From Maea johnstoni (lineage: Eukaryota; Annelida; Polychaeta; Spionida; Magelonidae), in assembly GCA_963942565.1 (NCBI GenBank), contig OZ012684.1, positions 63,891,075 through 63,955,074 of the forward strand: a stretch of 64,000 nucleotides of DNA, given 5' to 3'. The notes below the pieces were generated by a model, which did no database searches, was not told the DNA's origin, and worked only from the letters and a program-made list of their open reading frames with translations. This document shows positions 1 through 10,700 of the stretch, piece by piece (position 1 is the stretch's first letter; each line of letters starts with the position of its first letter). Position numbers and translations under genes: made by a program.

Positions 1-213
1 TAGCGCATATGGTAATAGGTCTCTCTGACACTATATATCAATTGTTTTATTTATCTAAATATGTTATGTCATTATATAGGCTGGGCCAGGGGGCGAGAAG
101 CTCCAGAAAGCTGGGCGAGCTGGATTTTTTCCGGGCGAGCTGAAATTTTTTCGAGCTCGCCCTTCAGGCGAGCTCATTTAATTTCTTATTTCTAACCCTG
201 TACTGGTGTGGGT

Positions 214-795
214 CAATTGGTCTTGGCCAGCAGGTCGTCTGGTAGTTTGAGCAACTCTAACAGTGGTACCGGCCGATATTTACTATATGCTATCTGTGTT
301 GGCCTTACCACCGTTAGAGATCCAAGCATTTATAAAACAGGGCTTGCACCGAGAAAACTGGGCGCTCATATATATCTATAGGCTTTAACACACCCCAAAA
401 CCAGTCATGTTTGTATCCTACCTTGTTTATTTGTATGATTCTGACTTTATTGTGAACATTCAAAAAGGTTGTATGATGCCTGTTTGCCACATTAAAAGTT
501 GAAGCGAAGCAAAATCGCAATATTCATGGTAGAGTTTACAATGTGCGCTTGTGCATATGGTGGAATATCTTGGAATTTCTAAAAATCTCAATCGCAAGCT
601 TATAATTGAATTTTTTCATCTTATAATTCCCATGACATTGTTTAATGATATCATGTGCCTTATTTTGATGAATTTATACATGTTTATAGTTGAAATATGA
701 GTATATTGTGATCCCCCTTAAAAATGTGGACGCCCAAAAATTTTTACGACTGCCAATTTTAGGCACCCAGTTTCTAAATCCTGGCTAAGAAACTG
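214..795 (+). mobile_element. hAT-type MITE (family A, copy 1, long version)
   Basis: The element is flanked by a perfect 8-bp duplication GTGTGGGT (206-213 and 796-803), as hAT transposons leave. It starts with a degraded CAGGGTCTTAGCCAG-like end (here CAATTGGTCTTGGCCAG) and ends CTGGCTAAGAAACTG. From about 555 on, it matches the copies at 4399 and 8372; the 250-555 interior is extra sequence not present in them, so it is either a longer source form or a nested insertion. No transposase frame is seen. Confidence 0.72.
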
Positions 796-1048
796 GTGTG
801 GGTTTTTGCTTATTAGGAGAAAATGAACTTTCAGGAAATTTCCCAAGTAAAATGATTGTTTTTGATATATATATGTATGCTAGAGTTTTCCATGTGAAGA
901 GTTTATACCCTGAAACTTATAAAACCTTGGAAAAGTCTGACCCTGTGTAGGTTCATGCACATAATTATCAAAAAAAAAATGGCTTTATCCGCCTACAGTG
1001 TAAATGATAGATCCCATTATGAGAATGTGACATTTGTGATAATAAAAT

Positions 1049-1116
1049 AGATAAACATTGAATATATTATAGGGCTGTCATAAAGATAAACATTGAATAT
1101 ATTATAGGGCTGTCAT
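1049..1116 (+). repeat. Tandem duplication of about 35 bp at a MITE edge
   Basis: The block AGATAAACATTGAATATATT followed by ATAGGGCTGTCAT occurs twice head to tail (1049-1081 and 1084-1116). The second copy contains the target-site duplication and left tip of the MITE at 1105, so the duplication happened after insertion. Confidence 0.85.
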
Positions 1117-1499
1117 TGATAAGAAATATTTATCGATTCGATAATCGACAAAATTATTACCGATACGCTTCTTCGATTCAGTGAATCAAATTCAAAATGA
1201 ATGAAAACCAGCAATGTGCTCATGAGGAATGGTTGTAGTTCACGTATGGGGTGATTTTTTGACCTATTGATCACAGCCCTAACACATACACATTCATCTG
1301 TGTGAATTCAAGGATAAATGGAATGGACGCACACAGTTGTGGTGGGGAGTTTATGCTGTTGTTCAAGCTGTTTCCCTGAAAATTAGTTTATTTACCTAAT
1401 TTGCATATGAATCGATATGGTGTGCCTTCTTCGATATCGATGAATCGATAAGTTTTTTTTGTCGATTCATCGATACGGGGGTTATCAATGACAGCCCTT
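1105..1499. mobile_element. hAT-type MITE (family B, copy 1)
   Basis: Terminal inverted repeats TAGGGCTGTCATTGATAA and TTATCAATGACAGCCCTT are flanked by an 8-bp duplication ATATATTA (1097-1104, 1500-1507). The 395-bp interior is rich in ATCGAT-type palindromic words and has no coding capacity. The same family recurs at 61715-62249. Confidence 0.85.
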
Positions 1500-1781
1500 A
1501 TATATTAACCAAAGTCCCAGTCTCATTGTTTCTAAGCCTTATCATAACCTATAATATATAGAGGGTCCTTTATTATGTCACTCTGAGAAAAATTCTGCTT
1601 TAATATTAGCAGTCTATTGGAAAAAATAACCTTTAAATCTTTTTCTAGTTTTAGTAGAGCTGCACTCACCACTCACAAACTCGTTTGGCTCTAGTACTGA
1701 AGCCAGATGAGCCAAGCTCGAGCTGGAGTAGTCAACTTGTCTATGTAGGGAACACAAACGTAACACAGAACACCTTATCAC

Positions 1782-1961
1782 TACAGGTGAACTTGGATAT
1801 GACGGACCACTGTACAACGGATTTTTGCATATGACAGACGATATGCTTGGTCCCAGTCCGATGCATATCATGTAATGACGATTATGTATACAACGGATTT
1901 TGCATATGACGGACCAATTTTCCTGGTCCCATTGAGTCTGTCATATCCAAGTTCACCTGTA
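1782..1961. mobile_element. Tc1/mariner-type MITE, 20-bp perfect TIRs, TA target site
   Basis: CAGGTGAACTTGGATATGAC begins at 1784 and its exact reverse complement ends at 1959; both sides are flanked by TA (1782-1783, 1960-1961). The interior carries two near copies of CGGATTTTGCATATGACGGA. At about 176 bp it is non-coding and would be moved by a transposase from elsewhere. Confidence 0.88.
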
Positions 1962-2205
1962 CTTATTACTCTTGTCTTGTTTACAATCACCAATGTGTAC
2001 AAGCATTGTTGAGTGTTATACTGACCTTTGTACCTCACCTCTGGTCACCAGCACATTATAAAATGAAATAAACATGTAAATGTTAATAAATCTCTATTAG
2101 TAAGTATTTATTTCTAAATAGCTGGGCTGAATAATAAATATTTATTTTTAGAAATGCTTGTCCATGAGCTCATGAGTCAAAATGGTAGTGAGCTCATGAG
2201 TTGAT

Positions 2206-2318
2206 CTCCCTATGTGAGTGCAGAGCTCTCTAAGTTTTAGTTCTGTCTGGTATCAAGGTTCATTTCCCTATGTGAGTGCAGCTCTAACTTTAAGTGCTGT
2301 CTGGTATCAAGGTTCATT
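2206..2318 (+). repeat. Two-unit tandem duplication, about 57 bp per unit
   Basis: Units start TCCCTATGTGAGTGCAG at 2206 and 2265 and both end CTGTCTGGTATCAAGGTTCA. They differ by small indels. No function is evident. Confidence 0.8.
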
Positions 2319-3519
2319 CTTATCCCCTGGGGTATCTAGACTTAAGAAGAATGGCTTTTTGCTATGTTCATAATTCTAAGAATATCTGACATGCCCCAGG
2401 GTCATTGTATTGAGTTTGTTGAGTTCTGTGTAAAGGTAGTGACATGGTTGGCTGAAGGTTCTTTCATATTGTACTTAATAACCTGGCAAGCAGGTCAAAG
2501 CAGCCTGACGTTTACATGCACTGAAAACATTTATCAAGAAAAGTGCTCTGAAAATAAAACTATTGAATTAAGCGGCTTTCCATTTTCCCATGGTTTGTGT
2601 CGGTTTGTTTAACCCTTCCAATGTTTAGGATACTTTCCTCCAAAGCACAAAGACGCAAAGATTTTCGAAAACCAACTTATCCCTGTTGTGTTGGTATTCA
2701 TTGGATAGCTCTCGCTCAGCACTCTCAGATAAGTACCGATGTGTCCTGGTTTCATCCATTTTTTGAGTTTTTTTTACATCATTTTGTATTGACCAAATTA
2801 GCCACCACCAGCATAAGGGTTCACTTACTAGTTGCCAAGTCTGCCACACTATGGTTAATGTGTGAGATACTAGAGCTGTAGTTTTTATGTTGTGTAGTTA
2901 TTGGGGAGGATAAATTTGGCGCAATAAGTCAACCGAAGTCCTATTTTGAATATATAGATTTTGAATGGATTATATACATGTACTACCCTGAAATGAGAAT
3001 GACTGCCTCAAGATATTCCTACTGTCTTGTCCAAATGGTATAGTAACTAGTTATAGATATATATCTATTAAACAACAAAAAAAATGAATAATGTGAAAGG
3101 TTGTTCAGGGCTTAGCATTTTAGGCAGATAGTCCCTAGTCAAAACCATATGTTCCCTAAAAAGTGTCAGATGAATCAATTTTGACTGCTTATTAACTTTT
3201 ATGATCACCTCCAATTTCAGAAATATCCATGAAACACAAGATGATGAACCCAGTACTAGTCAAGTCTGATATCAATAGACACTAGATCCGAGCGCTTGAG
3301 TCAAAAAGTTGATCGCTCGGAAATTACGACCTAACAACATTTCAATATCAACACATGCTTCCCATGCATGTGTGGCCTAGCGATGGCCAAAACTCCCCAA
3401 TTTGCACCAGATTTCCTGAAATAAAATGTGTTTTCTTAAGTCTCCGTGTAAGATGCGTGTTACGCCATGTTCTGGTGGAACGATTCTCAATTGTCGTGGT
3501 ACACCGTATGTGTGCCTGC

Positions 3520-3833
3520 CAGGGTCATAGCCAGGATTTTCATAACAGGGTGTCCAAAAAGGGGTTTCAAGAAGACAGGTTGTCCAAACTCCTTCACTGA
3601 AAAGAAATAAGTCATCATGCAGACCATATGCATTGACAAATCAAGTAATTATATGCTTTATTTCTTAAACAAATGTTTTAGTTATCATTTAAGAATTAAA
3701 CTTTTTAAAATATCTACTTGTAATTTATATTTTCAAAAAATTCTGACCAAAAAAAGTGTCTTTCCCCCAAAAAATAGGTATTTTTTCGTGGACCAGGGTG
3801 CCAAACCCTGACACCACGCTGGTTAAGACCCTG
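3520..3833. mobile_element. hAT-type MITE (family A, copy 2, diverged)
   Basis: Ends CAGGGTCATAGCCAGGATTT and CTGGTTAAGACCCTG form an imperfect terminal inverted repeat; just inside lie inverted GGGTGTCC / GACACC words as in the better copies. Flanks GTGCCTGC and GTGCCAGC (offset by two bases) may be a worn 8-bp target duplication. The interior is AT-rich and non-coding. Confidence 0.6.
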
Positions 3834-4159
3834 CCGTGCCAGCGCGTGCCGAGGCGCAATGATGCTTTAAATCATTCGCCTTAAGATCTCGTCAATTTGG
3901 TCGGAAAACTCTATATGGACTCAAGTTTTGGTCGCTCGATTTGCCTAGTTCATTTTTTAGACCGAGTCCCAGCACCAGTGATCAGCTATCACTTAACACC
4001 TAAAAACAAAGGTGCTACTTTTCACTGAGTTGGGTAGATCCAGGATCCTAAACATTACTATTCGAGCCAAAATTACGAAGGTGATAATGCAATAAAGTAC
4101 CAATAAAATACTTAACGTTTCATCAAAAACAAGGTAGCGGTACTGTTTCGATCTAAGAG

Positions 4160-4346
4160 TTATCCCCACAGCATGCATGTACGTGTGTCTATGTATATAT
4201 ATGTTTATAAACTGACCATGTGTAATTGTGACTAGAAACACAATTTGAATACAAAATAGAACCAATATAATACGAATGGTAATATCAGACCCACTCGTTA
4301 AAGTCGCTAATATTACTTCCACGTTGATATTTCAAACTTTACAGTA
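4160..4346 (+). mobile_element. Right end of a Tc1/mariner-type MITE (partner of 24105-24706)
   Basis: About 185 bp matches the right part of the complete element at 24105-24706, including the tip TTTACAGTA at 4338-4346. Its left end is not recognisable, so this copy looks truncated or strongly diverged. Confidence 0.65.
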
Positions 4347-4398
4347 GCTGAAGTGTAAATTGCCCTTATTGACACAAAAGGCTTTAAGATATAGTTGG

Positions 4399-4691
4399 CA
4401 TGGTCTTAGTGTCTTTTTGGACACCCAAACCCTTCAAAAGCACCCCTCAGGACACCCAAATCTTTTTGTGAGGAATTTCTTTAAAATGTCAATCTCAAGC
4501 ATAAAATTGAATTTTTTCATCATCATATTATTCCCATGACTTTGTATAAGGATATCATGCCTTATTTTCATAAATGAATACATGTTTATGGTTGAAATCT
4601 GAGTACATTGGGGACCCCCTTCAAAATTTGGATGCCCAAAAATTTTACAATGGCCAATTTTAGGCAGCCAGTTTTCCTGGCTAAGACACTG
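4399..4691. mobile_element. hAT-type MITE (family A, copy 3)
   Basis: A perfect 8-bp target duplication ATAGTTGG (4391-4398 and 4692-4699) brackets 293 bp that begins CATGGTCTTAG and ends CTGGCTAAGACACTG. The interior has the family hallmarks GGACACCCAAACCCTT and GGCCAATTTTAGGC. It lies about 100 bp upstream of the first visible PYROXD1 exon. Confidence 0.85.
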
Positions 4692-4794
4692 ATAGTTGGT
4701 TTAAGAATTTGGAGAAGAAATCCTGGCTATGACCCTGCTGCTATGGCTATGTTGTTTTATGCATATTTGTGAATGTTCGTTGTTGTGATTTCAG

Positions 4795-7700
4795 CTGTCG
4801 TCCATGTGTGGAGAGGAAGACAAAATCGTCCTCATAACAGCGTCACCACTCATCAAGGCAGTCACCAATTTCAAAATGGTAGGTACCTTACAAATTGGCA
4901 ATAAATAGTTGTATATCACAGGGCGAGATACTCAAGACACTATTCGAACTAGTGGTAGTCTTTACGATAGTCAAAACAAAGATTCTCTGCATGGTGTGTT
5001 TCATATGTTGTGTTTTTGATCTCTTTTAGGTTTCGTGGTCTTTGTGGTTATGATATTTGTATTCTCTATTTTTGCATTTATTTCGAAGCCTGCAACTGCC
5101 TGAGAAGCACCCTGCACATGCCAAAGTTGAGTGTGTAGTCATGGTAGGCAATGTAATCGTTACCTTGAGTCAACTATTTACTTGTGCCATTTATGGTTCC
5201 ATGTCTACTTGTGAATCCTGTCTGTATGTGTCTTAGTGAGTAATTTCTATGGATAAGCTCACTGTTGGTGATATTTGTTGCAGGTGACCAAGACTTTGGA
5301 AGAGTTTGATGTAGAAGAGAAGCCCATGTGTTCACTCAAGTCAGCCTGTCCAAATACAGAGGTTATACACGGGGCTGCTACACGCCTCTGCGCAGCCGAA
5401 CATGTGAGTAGAAACTCTTGTTGGTCTGGTAAGGGAGTAAGGAATTGATGTTCATGTCGCTTTCAACAGCTTAGGTTATATCGCAAGAAGGTAGAGCTGG
5501 GAAGAAATTCCCTTCTCTTTACAAACAGTTCCAAGGGGGCTTTTAGATGCAGAATCACCATAGATATTACTCCATAATGCCACACATTTATGGTTATATT
5601 TATATGTATGAAGTATAGAACTTGTTGGTAGGGATATGAATCTGCATAGTAACCACTAGGCCTCAGCATTTGTCTGGCCGTTTTCTATTATAGTTAATAT
5701 GGAATTCTATTTGTTGTAACTTTTTCTGCCATATTGTGGCTAAGATTTTACTAACTAGCAGCTTCAAAGTGGTGGAGGAGCCAAAGTGTCTGGCAAAAGC
5801 CAGAAAGAGACAGAAACACCTTCTATATTATTGATATATGAAGCCCTAGGTCAGCGTGAGCGCGTATATGTAATTTCTCCTTGCCTCTTACCCACCTATA
5901 GAGGTGACTTTTACATGAGTCTGTGCATGACTCCTCTTGAGTGTGTCTGAAATGGTTGTATATTTACGCATGTGTTATACCATGCCAATTATAATAATGT
6001 CTAGTAAGGGGTTTACAGGTTTTGACCCCTTTTTTTTGGTGTAAAAACCCTTTTTGACCAGTTTTGACTTACTGGTTATGTTTATCATCTATGCCATAAT
6101 ATCTCACAGAAATGAGTTCCTTTTGTAAAGGGGAGTCGGAGTACGACCCCCTGCTCTTCGTAAAACCGGTCTCTGTATTAGTTTTGTTCTATAAGTGCTG
6201 TATACCAGCACCCAGCGAGTATGTCTGGGTAAAGTTATAAATTTTTGTGTTCTGGTCTATTTTAACCCCCACATAAACAGTGATTTGGGGTTAGACCTAT
6301 TTGTCCTGCTATGGGTTATCTTATTTTCTTGTGTACACCTGGAGTGGCTACAATCTTACCCAATGTACCAAATAATAGTATACCTATGTCAATGCTAAGT
6401 TATATTACATTGTATTTTCTAGTTCCAGTTATTTCATTGTTATTAACGTATTACATAATGTTAGAAATATTTGTAAGTATAGCGCAGTTGCCATATATCT
6501 TGATAACTCTCTCTGCCACTAGATGGCGAATGTTTCCTTGTGTCTGTCTAGAATAGTAGCGTATGAAATACGACGCAATCTAAGCACTATGTCCAGTAAC
6601 ATATGTTTCTGTGCTACCAGTTCACCTAGCACCATGCATATTTTCCTGGATATTTCTTGTCCTTGGGTAAATCTATACCCTACCATAGCATGCTGTTTCA
6701 CTGTTGTTCTGTTGAACATTTGCTGCAGAGTCCCATCCTGGACACTTTTTGGATGGACTCTTTTGGTCTGTAATACTTAATTTTTAGTTTTCTCATCTGC
6801 CACTAGATGGCGCTTTTGTATAATGATAGCAAAGAGTAAGAGTGTGTCCTTCAGACTTTAGTCCTGTTACACCTCTTGTATGCATGTATGTTTGACATAC
6901 AGCATAATTTTTTGGGTTTTTTTTCTAATAGCTTTTGTTAAACTACGAAACCTTGTTTTTTCCCAGGCTTACCTGGTTATATGCTGAACCCCAGCAATTA
7001 GACGTTCAGCTATTTATTTTTTGATATATTATATTTGTACTACTGTTATTTCTGAGAAATATTTGTATTGTATGAATTTTTGTAACTTGACGTTACAGCC
7101 AATAAAGATTCAATTCAATTCAATTCAATTAGCTCAATGATTCTCAATACTCTGGATGTAATGAAGTGTACTGGAGATATTGGATTAAAATGAAGTTGAT
7201 AGTTCCATTAAAACGTTATATGATGCTTTATTATTGTTTGTGTAACTAACAAATTAAATATATGCCACTGGGCAAGCTATTTTATCTAAGGCTGCATACT
7301 TTACTACATAACTTTGAATGTATAACCTGATAAGCTCTGTGCTTAAGATATTTAAAATACATTTATATTAGTCAATTATGTATTTTCCTTATGTATTTTT
7401 TGTTTTATAAAAGGTATCAGTAATAAAATTTGTAAATTCATTTCCACTGAAAGCCTTCAAGACCTCAGCATGGGCCAGTGAATTCTCATCTATTTTCCAT
7501 TGATCCTGCATTTGCCAAAATCGTTAATATCCGTTACATTTTTCAGATTCTTGAAACTTCTGATGGCAGCAGATATAGATATGGAAAATTATGTATTTGT
7601 GCGGGAGGAACTCCAAAGGTACTGAATGACCTCTGTATTCATTAAATTCCAATATCAGTTTTTGAACTATCAAACCCACTGCAGAATGATGCTATTCTCA

Positions 7701-10700
7701 AATAATAATAAGATTGTCTGAATCCAAACTTGATACACCCTATGCTGCAACTGTGGTTTAGAAAAGCTGTAGAATGTAACTGACATAATAAGTGGAATCC
7801 TCAACAACTTTATTAAGATTTCATGTTAACATATATGCATTAGTAAATCTTTCACAATTATGCATTTTTTATGGGCACCATACATATTTTACCCCCTAGT
7901 TAATTTCAGACCTTATGACTCCTACATTTTAAGAGATATGTAAATATATGTCTATGTAGTACTACACTGTCTATTGTCTTTCAGGTGATAGCCAATGAAA
8001 ATGCTCATATCTTGGGTATCCGTGATACAGAGAGTGTCAAGAAATTTCAGCAGAAATTGAAAGATGCTAGGCGACTAATCGTGGTAGGGAATGGGGGCAT
8101 CGCCACAGAACTTGTGTAAGTGTTGGAATATATTACTTTTTATTGAAATACAAAAATAGCGCTGGTACTAAGAGCAGTTTGGTAGCACTATATCAGATAA
8201 TCTTCTTTCATCTTTTGACTTTGGTCTTACAAAAAACAAAAGCAGGCTAAACTTGGCCCGCAAAAGGCTGCATATGCTCTGGTTCAACAAATATATTTTT
8301 CATGTGTTGTATCCTGAAACCTGTGAAAGGGACACATTCTCTTGTTGGATCAATTGTGTAGCGTATCGGAACATAATCTTAGCCAGCAGGTCTGGGTGTT
8401 TTTTTGGACACCCAAACCCTTAAAAAGCACCCCTCAGGACACCCAAAAATCTTTGTGAAGAATTTCTTGAAATGTCAATCTCAAGCATATAATTTAATCT
8501 TTTCATCTCCATATAATTCCCATGATATAGTATAAGGATATCATGCCTTATTTTGACAAATTTATACATGTTTATGGTTGAAATGTGAGTATACTGTGGT
8601 CCCCCTTAAAATTTTGGACGCCCTATAATTTTAGAATTGACAATTTTAGGCACCCAGTTTCCAAATCCTGGCTAAGACCCTGCATCGGAATTGTGGTTTA
8701 TTTTCACAGAGTGGCAGTATCGAATTCAGGAGTGTGGTATTAAATCTACAAGGTGTGAACAGGAGTATGTTTGACACCTATTGTGCATGTGTACAAATAT
8801 ATATATATATATATGTCTGTGTCTGTATGTGTGTTTGAATTGAGATTTGTTTGTTTTGTTTGTTGTAGGCATGAGGTAGAAGGTGTTGATGTTGTGTGGG
8901 CCATCAAGGATTCCTCAATATCACATGCCTTCGTAGATGCTGGTGCTGCCACGTTCTTCATGCCACAGTTAGCTGAAGACAAGGATCATACTGCTAAACC
9001 ACTGAAACGCCACAAATACACTGTCGCTGGTAAGGAGATGCTGCATGCTGATATTCATATCTTTTATTGCAAACTGCAGCCACAACCAGCACAGCAATTT
9101 TCGTGAAATCTGCATGCAAAAGTATGAGTGTAGTATTTATATTTGAAGGAGAAAAGTTCCCCAGGATGCTTCTAACAACTCTTCTTTGAATAGTTTGTAA
9201 AAATGGTCATTAATACCAAAGTTTTTATCAAAAGTAAAAGTTTTTATCAAAAGTATCAAAGATCAAAATTTCTAGTGGAACAGCTAAACATAAATGGGTA
9301 AAGTTATGAAGATGTGCATAGTGTTGCCTCTTCCTCAGACTTTGTTCAGCCTCCTATTTCAAAATATGTTCTCTTAAAACTTTACTTAAGACTATTCTTT
9401 AAATCAGAAGTCAGTTGAATGAATAATTTGCTTAAAGAACAACCATATTTGCAGAAATATCACAAGTAGCTTAACACTTATACTTACAAGAGGCCAACAA
9501 GGTTGATTCTCAATGCAATAAGATATTGAATATATATTGTGAAACATCTTGGTAAAAAAGGTGAAAAGCATTTCACAAAATAAATATGTGTATTATGCAT
9601 AATGGGTGCCACTTTTATTTAGCGTGATTTTAATAATTTTGTTTTACAGCTTTACACTTAAATCATTCAAACAGCGCTTCATCTGCCTTTTAACCTTAAA
9701 TTACATAATTATGTCTTTTGAATATATCAGGCTTGTCATACGTATGTTTATGAATTTTTGGTCAAAATGATCAGTATTTTCAAGTGTGCCATGTGACAAT
9801 TCAGAAACATTGAATACCTGAACTACGCAGGGCTCGACGCTAAGGGTGAACCTATGGCCCCAGGCCAGTAAATATTCCCCAAAACAGCTTCGGGCCAGTC
9901 AAAAAAGACCTTAACTGGTCCTACAGGGCCAGTAAACATTCTTGTTAAAAGATTTCCCCCCGAGAATGTCCCCAAATGTTTTTGAAATAAATAAAGATAA
10001 ATGTTGTGGGGAATCTTATGCAATGTTCTTTCTTGTTATGTTAAAGAAATGTAGGACCAGTAAACATTTTGCAGGACCAGTAGATGCTAGGTGTTACTGG
10101 TCCTACAGGGCCAGTATCATTTTGAGTTAGGGTTGAGGCCTGCTACGAGTCAGTATTTCCAATTTTTGATAAGGAAAATGTATCCTCAATCAATTAATGC
10201 TCTCAATGGCCAAAAGCGGCTGGACAATTTGGTCAAATCTTTCAGGGGAAAACATAATTGAGAAGTATTTTTATGAGAAATTTTTAATCAGAACACTATC
10301 AACAAATCGCCTCACAATTTTTTTTGTGAGATCATTCTTGAATATTCAAAGTTCAAGTCAAAAGTATTTTAGACCCATAAAATAGTTTCTAGAGAAACTT
10401 TTGAGCATCCATGGGATAATTATTAAGTCATAGCTATATTTAGCATTGCTATTGTTTCAGATGCCAACACAAAGCCTGTAGGCTCCTCAGTAGGGGGAGC
10501 GTTAGGTCCTGACTGGGCAAGCGGTCTCAGTATGGCAGGCACTGTCAAGGTAAAGATCTATGTTATTATGTGTTTAGCAGGCATCTTTTAGAAATCAATA
10601 TATGTTCTTTTAGCCTTATTCTTATATAAGTAATTTTGTTACTTATTTACTAAATATTTACACTTAATATATGTTATCATTTGTTTGTTGGACAATCTGC

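Larger units (their letters stand above)
1..4794. other. Upstream part of PYROXD1 intron 1: repeats only
   Basis: No exon with a GxGxxG flavin loop could be found here, so this is read as intron. It holds several small DNA transposons (listed separately), a 2206-2318 tandem duplication, and at 79-180 a block with repeated GGGCGAGCT words in both orientations. The rest shows nothing recognisable. Confidence 0.6.
5404..7546 (+). other. PYROXD1 intron: SINE tail and probable LINE 3' region
   Basis: A SINE-tail fragment lies at about 5437-5495 (minus). From roughly 5690 the sequence looks like a non-coding LINE 3' end that terminates in the TTCAA repeat near 7130. No exon is seen. Confidence 0.5.

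Noticed and set aside
1321-1360. VVVG-like peptide as the missing FAD loop of PYROXD1 exon 1
   Set aside because: It lies inside a MITE, lacks the GxGxxG spacing and has no donor site.
4160-4322. A conserved small protein (VILATLTSGSD) because it recurs at 24 kb
   Set aside because: The recurrence is explained by a shared MITE.
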